This document shows, in pieces, positions 1-8,582 of a stretch of DNA of 64,000 nucleotides. The stretch comes from Allomeiothermus silvanus DSM 9946 (lineage in GTDB: Bacteria; Deinococcota; Deinococci; Deinococcales; Thermaceae). The translations under genes were made by a program, and so were the position numbers. Numbering within the stretch: the first letter of the stretch is position 1; every line of letters starts with the position of its first letter. The notes under the pieces are model-generated. The model had not been told where the DNA came from, made no database searches, and saw only the letters and a program-made list of their open reading frames with translations. The stretch lies in contig NC_014212.1 of NCBI RefSeq assembly GCF_000092125.1, positions 2,938,279 to 3,002,278 on the forward strand. Direction: 5' to 3'.

Positions 1-1
1 C

Positions 2-178
2 TACTACCTCGGACCCGCCTGGCACAACTGGCCTCCCGGAGCCGACCAGGCTACCTGGCCCTACGCGTTCCACGCCTTCTTCAAAGGGCTTTTGTACCAG
101 ATAGCCTTTAGCGACCCCCGCAAAGCAGCCCTGCTCCCCGGGGCCGAGTCCGAACCCAGCGCTGGAGGCCCGCTCTAA
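2..178 (+). CDS. C-terminal end of an unidentified protein (5' partial)
   Basis: An open frame enters from the left edge and ends at TAA 176-178, giving 58 residues rich in aromatic amino acids (YYLGPAWHNWPPG near the start, then FHAFFKGLLYQIAF). The tail is low-complexity (AESEPSAGGPL). GC-rich third positions fit real coding. I do not recognise the family from this fragment. It converges on the minus-strand gene ending at 194, leaving 15 bp between the two stops. Confidence 0.5.
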   Translation, partial: YYLGPAWHNWPPGADQATWPYAFHAFFKGLLYQIAFSDPRKAALLPGAESEPSAGGPL

Positions 179-193
179 GGTTCCTGGCCAACC

Positions 194-700
194 CTACTTG
201 GAGACCCGTTTGGCGACAAACTCCACCGGGACGTGGCTCGAGTATCCCCCTACCGTCTGCAAGATAAACCTGATCTCGTCTTGGGAAACGGTGCCCCGGT
301 AGCGGTGCTCGACCTCTTTCCAGGGTTCGTCCCCCAGGCGTTCTTGGGTGCGGGTCACGAAGGTGAGCTTGTCGCCGCTCATCTTGCCGTCCAGGATGCC
401 CCGCTTGGCCTGCAAAAAGGAAGCGGTGCCGATCACCTCGTTGTCCTCGAGCCGGAACACGAAGGTCTCGGTGTGCTTGTCTCCCCAATCGTACGTGACC
501 TCCCCCTGCCAGGTCCCGCCGATATCCACGCTGGGCAGAGCTTCCCCGCTCACGCTGGCAGAGCTACCCGTGACCTTATCCCACAAGTCCACGATGGAAC
601 CCAAATTTCCGGCCACCCCGCCAACCCCGGCGATCGCCGCCACGATGGCAATTCCGTAGCGGCGGAGCTTGGCAAAACGCTTGTTCGATTTCATCGCCAT
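194..700 (-). CDS. hypothetical membrane-anchored protein
   Basis: This is a protein of about 168 residues with an unknown function. The start is taken at ATG 698-700 because a GGGGTG Shine-Dalgarno lies just before it; the frame stays open 12 codons further upstream. After a short basic N-terminus (MAMKSNKRFAKLRRYG) comes one hydrophobic, Ala/Gly/Ile-rich segment at about residues 13-30, which looks like an uncleaved signal anchor. The rest (IGGTWQGEVTYDW, then KHTETFVFRLEDNEVIG) looks like a beta-rich extracytoplasmic domain. No catalytic motif is visible. Confidence 0.65.
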   Translation of the reverse strand: MAMKSNKRFAKLRRYGIAIVAAIAGVGGVAGNLGSIVDLWDKVTGSSASVSGEALPSVDIGGTWQGEVTYDWGDKHTETFVFRLEDNEVIGTASFLQAKRGILDGKMSGDKLTFVTRTQERLGDEPWKEVEHRYRGTVSQDEIRFILQTVGGYSSHVPVEFVAKRVSK

Positions 701-819
701 AGTCACCCCGGAAAATATCTGCCTGGAGGGACGCACCGCTGAGGGTTTGCTCTAAGCTTCTTCAAGGTGAATAGGTCCGAGGGGGTGGCGCAACTTATAT
801 GCTAGCCTATCGCTCGGGC

Positions 820-1056
820 TCAGCCAAAGAGCAGGTCCAGCACGGTTCCCAGGTTGTCCTTACCCTCGAGGATTTCAGGGTTATAGATCTCGGTATAGCC
901 ACAGTTCTTGCAAGAAGCAGCGATAAAGACATTGTGCTCGATGTCGAACAGGCGAGATAGACCAGTGCCGGTGGCAGCGAAGCGCTTGACCTCGGCACCT
1001 TTGAACGCGCACTTGGGACAAATGAACCGCTCGGCTAGGGCCTCGTCGAGTTTCAT
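820..1056 (-). CDS. zinc-ribbon protein (DUF2082/PF09855-like)
   Basis: A 78-residue protein with two CxxC pairs, CPKC near residue 13 and CKNC near residue 50, separated by a beta-type stretch, which is a zinc-ribbon layout. The sequence around GTGLSRLFDIEHNVF and CKNCGYTEIYNPEIL matches the general pattern of the predicted nucleic-acid-binding Zn-ribbon family PF09855. The function is unknown. It is followed by the DUF402 gene's stop 68 bp upstream on the same strand, so the two may be co-transcribed. Confidence 0.75.
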   Translation of the reverse strand: MKLDEALAERFICPKCAFKGAEVKRFAATGTGLSRLFDIEHNVFIAASCKNCGYTEIYNPEILEGKDNLGTVLDLLFG

Positions 1057-1124
1057 GGTCTCAAGCCTAACCGAGGGGGTGTTATTTTGTCGTTACCACA
1101 CGGCAAACCCCATCCTCGAGTAGC

Positions 1125-1676
1125 TTATCGCTCGAGCCACTCCCTCCCCTCTCCCCGCGGCAAGACCGGCCAGCCCCCCGCGAGTACGAGCTGTTTGACC
1201 TCTTGAACGGCCCGAGTCGCCTGCTCGACCCACTCCGGTGGGTAGAGCCAACGCCTAGCCGCGAACTCCTCGGTGTCGAAGACCTGGCAGGTGTGGTCAG
1301 CCTTGCATTTGACATCCAGCTCGAGGTCATATTGCCAGATCCGTCCCGGTTCAAAGCGTGGGGGCGATTGGATGTTCCAGTAGTACTCGAGCACGTTTCC
1401 CTCGGCATCCAGGTCCGGCCCGCCGGAGTACCAACGCCCAACGAAAAAGGCCACGTAAGCTTGATGATCTACCCTCAGCACCCGGTTTTTGCTCTCGTGG
1501 TGGAACTCGAAGCCCAGGGGCATGTACACCAATACCCCTTCTTCCCGCACCTCCACCACCTCGGCCTCCCACCAGTAATGAAGACGATTTTCGGGGTATT
1601 TGTAGAATTCGATCCGTAAGTGATCCCTCGGCCTGTATGAAACGACCGCTGGGCTTCCGGCATCTTCGGTATTCAT
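1125..1676 (-). CDS. DUF402-family protein (possible nucleoside phosphatase or RNA-binding)
   Basis: A 183-residue protein. Start ATG 1674-1676 is chosen because GGGGAGGG lies 2-9 bases before it; an upstream ATG in frame lacks such a site and overlaps the terminator. The C-terminal half has the DUF402 pattern: a YYWNIQSPPRF strand, then YDLELDVKCKADHTC and VFDTEEFAAR, the acidic cluster expected to bind divalent metal. Known DUF402 members are nucleoside di/triphosphatases or RNA-associated FAU-1-like proteins. It begins just beyond the terminator of the ribosomal operon, so it either has its own promoter or is read at low level by read-through. Confidence 0.7.
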   Translation of the reverse strand: MNTEDAGSPAVVSYRPRDHLRIEFYKYPENRLHYWWEAEVVEVREEGVLVYMPLGFEFHHESKNRVLRVDHQAYVAFFVGRWYSGGPDLDAEGNVLEYYWNIQSPPRFEPGRIWQYDLELDVKCKADHTCQVFDTEEFAARRWLYPPEWVEQATRAVQEVKQLVLAGGWPVLPRGEGREWLER

Positions 1677-1699
1677 AAGCCCTCCCCGATCTTGCATGT

Positions 1700-1731
1700 A
1701 AAAAGCCCCCACCTGGGAAATCGGTGGGGGT
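1700..1731 (-). terminator. Rho-independent terminator of the ribosomal super-operon
   Basis: Read on the minus strand, CCCCCACC is followed by a 10-base loop, GGTGGGGG, then C and five Ts. The stem is eight perfect GC-rich pairs with an immediate T-run. It lies 16 bp after the rplQ stop codon, which fits the end of the str-S10-spc-alpha transcript. Confidence 0.85.
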
Positions 1732-1746
1732 CTGATCGGGCCGGCG

Positions 1747-2103
1747 CTAATCCACCAACTCGATCAGCGCAAGCGGGGTTCCATCCCCCCGGCGGGTCTG
1801 ATCCAGTTTGAGGACGCGGGTATAGCCACCGGAGCGGGCCGCGTACTTGGGTGCGATCTCGTCGAAGAGCTTGCGTACCAGGGCCGGGTCATGCAGGTCA
1901 CGGAGCACCAGACGACGGGCCGAGAGGTCACCCTTCTTGGCGACAGTGATAAGGTGTTCTACGAAGCCCCGCAGTTCCTTAGCCTTGGGCACGGTAGTGG
2001 TGATCCGACCATGCTCCAAGAGGCTCTTGGCCTGGTTGCGGGCTAGGGCCAGGCGGTGTGAAGAGTTGCGGTTGAGCTTTCTTCCAGAGTTGAGGTGGCG
2101 CAT
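1747..2103 (-). CDS. rplQ: 50S ribosomal protein L17
   Basis: 118 residues, the same length as Thermus thermophilus L17. It opens [17 protein letters not shown], the conserved start of the family, and keeps the basic helix [17 protein letters not shown] and the C-terminal GGYTRVLKL strand. L17 sits near the exit of the peptide tunnel on the large subunit. It is the last gene of the operon, 76 bp after rpoA, and is followed by a strong terminator. Confidence 0.97.
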   Translation of the reverse strand: MRHLNSGRKLNRNSSHRLALARNQAKSLLEHGRITTTVPKAKELRGFVEHLITVAKKGDLSARRLVLRDLHDPALVRKLFDEIAPKYAARSGGYTRVLKLDQTRRGDGTPLALIELVD

Positions 2104-2179
2104 GTTCTAACTCCTTAGCTTGTGGCTCGTGGCAAGTGGCTCGTGGCAAAAGTTCCAACTGGCTACAAGCCACCGGCCT

Positions 2180-3139
2180 TTAGGGTTTCATCTCCAACCC
2201 GTGCTGGGCCAGGATGTCTTTGATCTCTTGCAGGCTGCGCTCACCGATGCCCGGTACTTTCTTGAGTTCCCGCTCGGAGAGAGCCAAGAGGCTTTCCACG
2301 CTCTCGATGCCCTCCTCCTTGAGGTTGTGCAGTACCCGGGTGGTAAGCCCTAGGTCATCCAGGGTAAGACCGGTGGAAACCGCGGCCGCCGCGGGGGTCG
2401 CCGGGCTGGGAGCGGGAGCAGCAGCTACCGGGGCCGGCTTTTCCTTCTCCACCCGGATTACCGGGGACTGGTCGAAGAAGGAGAGTTGCTCGCGCAGAAT
2501 TGCCACCGATCGCTGGAGAACCTCCATTGGGGAAACCGAGCCATCGGTCCAGATGCGCAAGGTAAGCTTATCCAGGTCGGTACGCTGACCCAAGCGGGTG
2601 TCTTCTACCTGGAAGGCTACCCGGCGCACCGGGGAGAAAAGGGCATCCACGGGGATCGAGGAGATGCGGTCTTTGATGCCGTGCTTCTCGGCGGGCACGT
2701 AGCCCACACCCTCGTCCACCCGCACCTCCATCACCAGCCGGGCCCCCTCGCCGAGGGTCGCCAGGTACAGGTCGGGGTTCACCACCTCGGCGTCGGCAGG
2801 AACCTCGAGGTCACGGGCGTACACCGAGCGGGGTCCCTGGGCCCGCAGGGTAAGGGTCTTGGAACCGGGGGTGTGGAATTTCACCACCAGCTCTTTCAGG
2901 TTTAGGATGAGCTGCACTACGTCCTCTTTGACCCCGTTGATGGTCGAGAACTCGTGCAACACGTCCTCGATGTACACGCTGGTAACGGCGGTTCCAGGAA
3001 TCGAGGAGAGCAGAATGCGGCGAATGGGGTTGCCTAAAGTCACGCCGAAGCCCCGCTCGAGGGGCTCGAGCACGAACTCGCCGTAGTTGCCGTCCACCTT
3101 GGCGGTAAATACTGGGGCTTTGGTCTTGGTGGTTTCCAA
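2180..3139 (-). CDS. rpoA: RNA polymerase alpha subunit
   Basis: 319 residues, close to the 315 of Thermus. The N-terminal dimerisation domain carries the conserved EPLERGFGVTLGNPIRR. After an Ala/Pro-rich linker at about residues 236-256, the C-terminal domain (LTLDDLGLTTRVLHNL, VESLLALSERELKKVPGIG) has the helix-hairpin-helix that contacts UP elements and activators. The alpha dimer is the assembly platform for core polymerase. The gene has its own clear Shine-Dalgarno (GGAGGTCC) and is separated from rpsD by 109 bp containing a copy of a dispersed repeat. Confidence 0.97.
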   Translation of the reverse strand: METTKTKAPVFTAKVDGNYGEFVLEPLERGFGVTLGNPIRRILLSSIPGTAVTSVYIEDVLHEFSTINGVKEDVVQLILNLKELVVKFHTPGSKTLTLRAQGPRSVYARDLEVPADAEVVNPDLYLATLGEGARLVMEVRVDEGVGYVPAEKHGIKDRISSIPVDALFSPVRRVAFQVEDTRLGQRTDLDKLTLRIWTDGSVSPMEVLQRSVAILREQLSFFDQSPVIRVEKEKPAPVAAAPAPSPATPAAAAVSTGLTLDDLGLTTRVLHNLKEEGIESVESLLALSERELKKVPGIGERSLQEIKDILAQHGLEMKP

Positions 3140-3157
3140 AATCGGACCTCCTTCGGA

Positions 3158-3188
3158 GATGCTTCTTTCACCGCGAAGCGGGGTGGGG
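3158..3188 (+). repeat. dispersed GC-rich repeat, copy A
   Basis: GATGCTTCTTTCACCGCGAA followed by GCGGGGTGGGG. It differs from the copy at 34404-34435 by a single base over about 31 bases, far beyond chance. It lies in the rpsD-rpoA spacer, about 20 bases ahead of the rpoA start on the transcribed strand, so it is part of the operon mRNA. Confidence 0.75.
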
Positions 3189-3248
3189 TCTAGGGGTCAA
3201 GGGCAAAAGTTCTTGGCTCTAGCCTCTTGATGCTCGACCCTCGGCGCA

Positions 3249-3866
3249 TTACCTCGAGTAGAACTCGATCACCAGGTTCTCGTTCACCGGCAGGGCCAGG
3301 TCTTCGCGGTCCGGCAGACGCAGAAACTTGCCGCTCATGGTGGTGGGGTCGAACTCGAGCCAGCGGAAGGTCTTGCGGTTCTTGAAGCGCTCGATGTTCT
3401 CTTTGATGAAAGGGATATCCTGAGCCTTTTTGCTCACCGCGATGGTATCGCCTTGCTTGACCCGGTAACCGGCGATGTTAACCCGTTTGCCATTGACCAG
3501 GATGTGCCCATGGCGCACGAACTGCCGGGCTTGGCGGCGGGTGGAGGCAATCCCCAATCGGAAGACCACGTTGTCTAGCCTCGACTCGAGGAGTTGCAAA
3601 AACACCGTACCGGTTACACCCTTTTTCTTGGAGGCTTCCTCGAAGAGGTTGCGAAAAGAGCGCTCGCCCATGTCGTAGATGAAGCGCAGCTTCTGCTTCT
3701 CGCGCAGCCGCACCGCATAGTCAGAGGGGCGACGGGCGCGCTTTTGCCCATGCTGACCGGGGGCGTAGGGGCGGCGATCCAGGTACTTCTGGACTTTTTC
3801 GGTTTCGGCAATGTTGACGCCCAGCCGACGGGCGATCTTTACGATTGGACCACGGTAACGACCCAT
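3249..3866 (-). CDS. rpsD: 30S ribosomal protein S4 (zinc-free form)
   Basis: 205 residues. The core [20 protein letters not shown], the S4 RNA-binding domain ([35 protein letters not shown]) and the end [17 protein letters not shown] are nearly identical to Thermus. S4 nucleates small-subunit assembly on 16S rRNA and often represses its own operon. The N-terminus ([21 protein letters not shown]) has no cysteines, unlike the zinc-knuckle S4 of T. thermophilus. It is preceded by a 210-bp structured spacer. Confidence 0.97.
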   Translation of the reverse strand: MGRYRGPIVKIARRLGVNIAETEKVQKYLDRRPYAPGQHGQKRARRPSDYAVRLREKQKLRFIYDMGERSFRNLFEEASKKKGVTGTVFLQLLESRLDNVVFRLGIASTRRQARQFVRHGHILVNGKRVNIAGYRVKQGDTIAVSKKAQDIPFIKENIERFKNRKTFRWLEFDPTTMSGKFLRLPDREDLALPVNENLVIEFYSR

Positions 3867-3891
3867 TTTGCTTGAGACCTCCTATGTCTCT

Positions 3892-4039
3892 CGAGGTTTA
3901 TCCGCGGATAAATCCTCGCACGAACGGGTTCCCGCGCGGGTCATGATGAAACCGGGAACCCGAAGTTTCATCACAGCGGTGGAACATTGCTTCTTGCTTG
4001 GAAGGACTCCCAGGCTTAGCGGGTTCGAGCCCACGTTCC
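3892..4039 (-). promoter_or_regulatory. structured RNA upstream of rpsD, candidate S4-responsive leader
   Basis: The 210-bp spacer between rpsK and rpsD holds three strong stems on the transcribed strand. Element 1, 3981-4039, is closed by GGAAC/GTTCC and contains a T-arm-like hairpin (GGGTTCGAGCCC on the plus strand). Element 2, 3925-3962, has a perfect 9-bp stem CGGGTTCCC/GGGAACCCG. Element 3, 3892-3918, is CGAGG-A-TTTATCCGCGGATAAA-CCTCG, ending about 8 bases before the AGGAGGTC Shine-Dalgarno. Other gaps in this operon are mostly under 60 bp. S4 autoregulates its operon in E. coli and B. subtilis; that S4 binds here is inference. Confidence 0.55.
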
Positions 4040-4076
4040 AACAGAAATCCCTCTCAGCTAACAGCCAACTCTGGCA

Positions 4077-4475
4077 TTAAGCCGTCTTGCGGAACTTCTT
4101 GCGCGGGCGGCAGCCGTTATGCGGCACTGGGGTGTCATCCACGATGCTGCGCACCTGCAAACCCGAAGCCTGCAACGCGCGAATCGCTTGCTCGCGGCCC
4201 GCGCCGGTACCCCGCACTACCACTTCCACACTGGTCATGCCGAAGTTCTGGGCCTTCTTGGCCGCGTCCATAGCAGCAAGCTGAGCGGCGTAGGGGGTAC
4301 CCTTGCGGCTCCCCTTGTAGCCGATCACCCCGCCCGACGACCAGGTCACAGGGTTACCATCCGGGTCGGTAATGGTCACGATGGTGTTGTTGTAGGAGGC
4401 GTGGATAAAAGCCCGCCCCCCGGAAACCTGGCGTTTGGTCTTTTTCTTGCGGTTGGTTGTCTTCTTCTCAGCCAT
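4077..4475 (-). CDS. rpsK: 30S ribosomal protein S11
   Basis: 132 residues from ATG 4473-4475, which follows GAGGAGAG; an 8-codon upstream extension lacks a ribosome site and is not conserved. It contains the family core [17 protein letters not shown] and [10 protein letters not shown], and ends with the basic [14 protein letters not shown]11 lies on the platform of the small subunit near the E-site mRNA. Gene order rpsM-rpsK-rpsD-rpoA-rplQ is the standard alpha operon. Confidence 0.97.
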   Translation of the reverse strand: MAEKKTTNRKKKTKRQVSGGRAFIHASYNNTIVTITDPDGNPVTWSSGGVIGYKGSRKGTPYAAQLAAMDAAKKAQNFGMTSVEVVVRGTGAGREQAIRALQASGLQVRSIVDDTPVPHNGCRPRKKFRKTA

Positions 4476-4561
4476 ACTCTCCTCGTTTCGGAGTATCAAC
4501 TGGCCGTTAAATGAGGTATACGCTCAAACGGCACTGCACTCTGGTGTTGTTGTACAACTCT

Positions 4562-4942
4562 TTACTTGCGGGGGGCTTTCTTTTTCCCGGCTACGGTCTT
4601 GCGGGGGCCTTTACGGCTACGGGCATTGGTGCGGGTACGCTGACCCCGAACCGGCAGACCCCGGCGATGGCGTAGACCGCGGTAGCAGCCGATGTCCATC
4701 AGGCGCTTGATGTTCCCGGCAATCTCGGCGCGCAGCTCACCCTCGAGCTTGTAGGTGTTCTCGATGTGCTCACGCAAACGCGCGACTTCGGCCTCCGAGA
4801 GATCTTTCACCCGGGTCGCGGGGTCTACGTTAGTGGCGGCGAGCGCCTCCTTAGCGCGGGACCAACCCACCCCAAAGATGTAGGTGAGGGCGACGTCTAC
4901 CCGCTTGTTACGGGGGATTTCCACTCCGGCGATACGAGCCAT
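4562..4942 (-). CDS. rpsM: 30S ribosomal protein S13
   Basis: 126 residues, matching Thermus S13. It begins [20 protein letters not shown] and ends with the conserved [20 protein letters not shown] followed by a Lys/Arg tail that reaches the P-site tRNA. A GGAGGA ribosome site precedes the ATG. It follows rpmJ by 20 bp. Confidence 0.97.
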   Translation of the reverse strand: MARIAGVEIPRNKRVDVALTYIFGVGWSRAKEALAATNVDPATRVKDLSEAEVARLREHIENTYKLEGELRAEIAGNIKRLMDIGCYRGLRHRRGLPVRGQRTRTNARSRKGPRKTVAGKKKAPRK

Positions 4943-4962
4943 GCTTCCTCCTTTCTAGGGCC

Positions 4963-5076
4963 TTAGCCCTGGCGTTGCTTGTGCTTGGGGTTGATGCAGA
5001 TCACGAAGACCCGCCCGTGGCGGCGAACCACCTTGCAGTTCTCACACATTTTCTTTACCGATGCACGCACTTTCAT
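4963..5076 (-). CDS. rpmJ: 50S ribosomal protein L36
   Basis: 37 residues starting [15 protein letters not shown] and ending [10 protein letters not shown], nearly the Thermus sequence. The zinc-binding set is complete: C11, C14, C27 and H32 (CENC...CINPKH). GGAGGA precedes the ATG at 5074-5076. L36 binds 23S rRNA near the base of the L7/L12 stalk. It sits between infA and rpsM as in most bacteria. Confidence 0.95.
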   Translation of the reverse strand: MKVRASVKKMCENCKVVRRHGRVFVICINPKHKQRQG

Positions 5077-5163
5077 GTCTTCCTCCAAGACGTGTTTGCT
5101 TCGCAAAGCAACCGCCTTACGCCGTACGTCTTACGCTAGGGATAGGCAGCGTACGACGTATGG

Positions 5164-5382
5164 CTACTTCCGATAGACGATCCGACCCCGGCTCGGGTCA
5201 TAAGGGGTGATCTCCACTACCACCCGGTCCCCCGGCAGGATCCGGATATAGTGCATCCGCATCTTGCCTGAGATATAGGCCAGAATCTCTGGGCCGCTAT
5301 CCAGTTGCACCCGGAAGGTGGTGTTGGGCAAGGCCTCGGTGATGACGCCTTCCGCCCGAATGGTATCTTCCTTCTTCGCCAA
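5164..5382 (-). CDS. infA: translation initiation factor IF-1 (TTG start)
   Basis: 72 residues of OB fold: [20 protein letters not shown], then [20 protein letters not shown] and the conserved end [12 protein letters not shown]. The family begins M-A-K-x-x-D-T-I, which places the start at TTG 5380-5382, with AGGAGGG eight bases upstream; no ATG fits. IF-1 blocks the A site during initiation. The start is only 16 bp after the map stop. A weak TTG start would lower its translation relative to neighbouring genes. Confidence 0.95.
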   Translation of the reverse strand: MAKKEDTIRAEGVITEALPNTTFRVQLDSGPEILAYISGKMRMHYIRILPGDRVVVEITPYDPSRGRIVYRK

Positions 5383-5398
5383 GCCGACCCTCCTGTGA

Positions 5399-6196
5399 TC
5401 ACCGCGCGAGCACGCCGGGAGCAAACCTCGGGCTCCCTGTAAGAAGCCTCGGCCCCTCCTCGGTAACGGCTACGGTGTTTTCGTAGTGGGCGGCCAGGTT
5501 GCCTCTGCCGGCGGTGGCCGTCCAACCATCGGACAATATTACCAGATTTGTGGGGAAAAGGGTAACCATCGGCTCAAAGGCCAAGGTCATGCCGGGGCGG
5601 AGCTTGGCCCCCTTGCCCGGCTCGCCGTAGTTGAGCACCGAGGGATCCTCGTGGAGTTCGCGCCCCACCCCGTGCCCGCTCATCTCGCGCACAATCCATA
5701 GCCCGTGCTTTTTCTCCACGAACTCCTGCACGGCATGGGCCACATCGCCTAGGCGATTGCCGGGCTTTAGGTACTCGAGCCCCACCCAGAAAGCCTCCTC
5801 GGTGACCTGCATCAGCCGCTCGGCCTCGGGGCTTACCTTGCCGATGGCGTAGGTGCGGGCCATGTCGGTGGTGAAGCCCTGATAGGTAAACAAAAAGTCC
5901 ACCTTGAGCAGCTGGCCCTCCTGCAGGGGTTTCTTACTGGGGAGGCCATGCACCACCACGTCGTCTACGGACATACAGGTGGCGCTAGGAAAAGGAACGT
6001 TGCCCCCGGCCCGGTAGCCGATCTGGGGAGCCTGACCCCCTTTAGCGTGGATCGCCTCGAGCACGATCTGGTCAAGCTCATAGGTGCTCACGCCTGGGCG
6101 AATGTGGGCCTCTAAAAGAGCAAAGATCTCGGTGTGCAAGCGGCCCGTTTCGGCCATCCGCTCAAGTTCCCACTGGCTTTTGATGTTGATGGCCAT
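5399..6196 (-). CDS. map: methionine aminopeptidase, type I
   Basis: 265 residues of the pita-bread fold, removing initiator Met from nascent proteins. The five metal ligands are visible: Asp in KVDFLF, Asp in TTDMARTY, His in [13 protein letters not shown], Glu in AFEPMVTL and Glu in [10 protein letters not shown]. The substrate His lies in DVVVHGLP. The ATG overlaps the adk stop (TGATG), so translation is coupled. The order secY-adk-map-infA is typical of this operon. Confidence 0.96.
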   Translation of the reverse strand: MAINIKSQWELERMAETGRLHTEIFALLEAHIRPGVSTYELDQIVLEAIHAKGGQAPQIGYRAGGNVPFPSATCMSVDDVVVHGLPSKKPLQEGQLLKVDFLFTYQGFTTDMARTYAIGKVSPEAERLMQVTEEAFWVGLEYLKPGNRLGDVAHAVQEFVEKKHGLWIVREMSGHGVGRELHEDPSVLNYGEPGKGAKLRPGMTLAFEPMVTLFPTNLVILSDGWTATAGRGNLAAHYENTVAVTEEGPRLLTGSPRFAPGVLAR

Positions 6197-6762
6197 CAGG
6201 AAAGAGCCCCCGTGATGCGCTTGTAGACCTCGTCGGGAGTACCCAAGCCTTCGATGTGACGCAGCGCCCCCGTGCTTTGGTAGTAGCTGACCAGCGGCTG
6301 GGTCTGCTGGGTGTAGACCTCCAGGCGGCGGCGGATGGTGGCCTCGTTATCATCGGAGCGGCCCTCCTTGTGGGCTCGCTCCAAGAGCCGCCGGATAAGC
6401 TCTTCCTGCTCTACATCCACCAGCAGTACGCCGCGTAGGCGGATACCGAGTTCGGCCAACAGCTTGTCGAGGGCACGGGCTTGAGCGATGGTGCGGGGGA
6501 AGCCGTCGAAGATCACCTGGGGGGCCTCGAGCCCGGCGAGTTCCTCACGCACCATCGCCAGGATCAGGTCGTCGGGGACCAAATCGCCCCGGTCCATGAT
6601 GGGCTTGGCAAGCTGACCCAGTTCGGTGTTCCCGGCTACGTGCTCGCGTAAAAGGTCCCCGGTGGAGAGCTTCTTATAGCCCAGCTCGGAAGCCAGGCGG
6701 GCCGCCTGGGTACCTTTACCGGCCCCCGGCGGCCCCAAAAAGATCACAGCGTCTCCTGCCAT
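6196..6762 (-). CDS. adk: adenylate kinase (short form)
   Basis: 188 residues. The P-loop FLGPPGAGKGTQAARL is at residues 8-23, followed by the NMP-binding STGDLLREHV and GFPRTIAQARAL. The LID is the short type: between LLVDVEQEELIRRLLER and NEATIRRRLEVY there is no four-Cys zinc insert. The enzyme interconverts ATP and AMP with two ADP. It lies one base after secY and overlaps map, so the three are translated as a unit. Confidence 0.96.
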   Translation of the reverse strand: MAGDAVIFLGPPGAGKGTQAARLASELGYKKLSTGDLLREHVAGNTELGQLAKPIMDRGDLVPDDLILAMVREELAGLEAPQVIFDGFPRTIAQARALDKLLAELGIRLRGVLLVDVEQEELIRRLLERAHKEGRSDDNEATIRRRLEVYTQQTQPLVSYYQSTGALRHIEGLGTPDEVYKRITGALS

Positions 6763-6763
6763 T

Positions 6764-8089
6764 TCAGAAGCGGCCCCGTCCGCGGATACGGCCTTTGGTC
6801 ATGAAGCCTTCGTAGTTCCTGAGCATCAGCTGGGATTCGATCTGGCGCAAAGTGTCGAGAGCCACCCCCACCACGATCAGCAGGCTGATGCCGGAGAAGT
6901 GGTAGGTGAGGGTGGTGACCCCGGTGAGGTTTTGCATCAGGTTGGGTAGCGCGGCCACTAATCCCAAGAACAAGGCTCCCCACAGGGTCAACCGGGAGAC
7001 GATGTGCTCGAGGAACTTCACCGTAGGCTCGCCGGGGCGAATGCCGGGGATAAACCCCCCGTACTCGCGCAAGTTCTCGGCGATGCGCCGGGGGTCAAAC
7101 TGCACGGCCGTGTAGACGTAGGTGAAGGCTACGATCAGGACCACCTCGATAATGAGCCCGGAGAGGTGGCGTGGGTTGAAGAAGTTGGCGATGGCCTGAA
7201 GGGTAGGGTTATCCACCGTGCCGGTGAAGAAGATGGGAATCTGGAGCAAAGCCGCCGCGAAGACGATCGGCACTACCCCTGCCGCATTGAGCTTGATGGG
7301 GATGTACGTAGCCTGCCCGCCAAAGACCTTGCGGCCCACCACCTTGCGCGCGTACTGCACAGGGATGCGCCGCTCAGACTGTTGCACCGCCGCCATCCCG
7401 GCGAAGGCGGCCACCACGAAGGCGAAGAAAAGGATCAAAGCGATCAGGTTGATCTCCCCGGTGCGCACTAGGCCGAAAGTCTGGATGATCTGAGGCAACC
7501 AGGAGGCTACGATCCCGCCCATGATGATCATGCTGGTTCCGTTGCCCACCCCGTACTCGGTGATGCGCTCAGCCAACCACAGCAAAATAGCAATCCCTGC
7601 AACCTGGGTCACCACCACCACTAGCCACAAGAAGGGCCCCGGCGACCAGCCGGGCAGCAAGAAAGACCCACTTTGTGAGCCCAAAAAGGTAGTGGCCAGG
7701 AAGAAGCCCTGTACCGCTCCCAAGGCAATACCTGCGACTCGGGTATATTGGTTGATGATCCGGCGACCCTCCTCACCCTCTTTTTGCAGCTTCTCAAAGG
7801 CCGGGACGATGGTCACCAGTAGCTGCATGATGATGGCCGCGGTGATATAGGGCATAATCCCCAGGGCAAAGATCGAGAAGCGCTCGAAGTTGCCGCCGGA
7901 AAAAAGGTTGATGATGCCCAGGGCACTGCCCGCGGGGTTGGTGTTGAGGAAGCTGATGATCTTGTCGTAGTCCACCCCGGGGGTGGGGATGAAGGTACCC
8001 AGGCGGTACAGGGCCAAGACGATCAGCGTGAAGATCACCCGAGAGCGCAGCTCGGGGATCAGCAGGGCGTCCCGGAAGGCCCGGAGCAT
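6764..8089 (-). CDS. secY: protein translocase subunit SecY
   Basis: 441 residues with ten predicted membrane helices, the channel of the Sec translocon. Start ATG 8087-8089 (MLRAFRDALLIPELRSR) matches Thermus SecY; a longer frame runs back into rplO. Signature stretches include FIPTPGVD, INLFSGGNFERFSIFALGI (plug and helix 2) and RRIPVQYARK in the cytosolic loop used for ribosome and SecA binding. It starts one base after the rplO stop, as usual for the spc operon. Confidence 0.97.
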   Translation of the reverse strand: MLRAFRDALLIPELRSRVIFTLIVLALYRLGTFIPTPGVDYDKIISFLNTNPAGSALGIINLFSGGNFERFSIFALGIMPYITAAIIMQLLVTIVPAFEKLQKEGEEGRRIINQYTRVAGIALGAVQGFFLATTFLGSQSGSFLLPGWSPGPFLWLVVVVTQVAGIAILLWLAERITEYGVGNGTSMIIMGGIVASWLPQIIQTFGLVRTGEINLIALILFFAFVVAAFAGMAAVQQSERRIPVQYARKVVGRKVFGGQATYIPIKLNAAGVVPIVFAAALLQIPIFFTGTVDNPTLQAIANFFNPRHLSGLIIEVVLIVAFTYVYTAVQFDPRRIAENLREYGGFIPGIRPGEPTVKFLEHIVSRLTLWGALFLGLVAALPNLMQNLTGVTTLTYHFSGISLLIVVGVALDTLRQIESQLMLRNYEGFMTKGRIRGRGRF

Positions 8090-8090
8090 C

Positions 8091-8582
8091 TTAGGCCTCC
8101 TCGGAGCCGGGCTCGGTGGAGCTAGGTGCAATGACTACGGCCTGACCTCCGGCAGCTTGGATCTTTTCGGCAGCCGCCTTGGAGAACTTGTGGGCCGAAA
8201 CCGTGAGGGCAGCGCTCAGCTCGCCCGAAGAGAGTACCTTTACCGGGTAGCCAGGGCGTACTAGGCCAGCCTGGGCTAACGCCTCGGGGGTGACCTCCCC
8301 ACTGTGGAAGCGCCCCGCGATAGCCCCCAGGTTCACCACTTGATACTCTACCCGGACGATCTCGCCGGGTTGTTGCCCCCGCATGCCGCGCTTGGGCAAG
8401 CGCATCAGCAACGTGGAACGTCCACCCTCGAAGCGGGCCGGGTTCTTAAGACCACCGGAGCGCGACTTTTGACCCTTATGGCCGCGACCCGCGGTCTTGC
8501 CGTGTCCGGAGCCGGGGCCGCGGGCCACGCGCTTTTTCTTCTTGTTGGCTCCGGGGTTGGGACGCAGATCGGAGAGTTTCAT
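8091..8582 (-). CDS. rplO: 50S ribosomal protein L15
   Basis: 163 residues. The long glycine/arginine-rich N-terminal arm ([20 protein letters not shown]) that penetrates 23S rRNA is intact, followed by the globular domain with [10 protein letters not shown]. The C-terminus carries an extra acidic tail ([11 protein letters not shown]). Its start overlaps the rpmD stop (TAATG), so translation is coupled. Confidence 0.97.
   Translation of the reverse strand: MKLSDLRPNPGANKKKKRVARGPGSGHGKTAGRGHKGQKSRSGGLKNPARFEGGRSTLLMRLPKRGMRGQQPGEIVRVEYQVVNLGAIAGRFHSGEVTPEALAQAGLVRPGYPVKVLSSGELSAALTVSAHKFSKAAAEKIQAAGGQAVVIAPSSTEPGSEEA

Noticed and set aside
3981-4039. tRNA-like T-arm GGGTTCGAGCCC with GGAAC/GTTCC ends
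   Set aside because: Only 59 nt separate the paired ends, no anticodon arm forms and there is no CCA. It fits better as part of the rpsD leader on the other strand.
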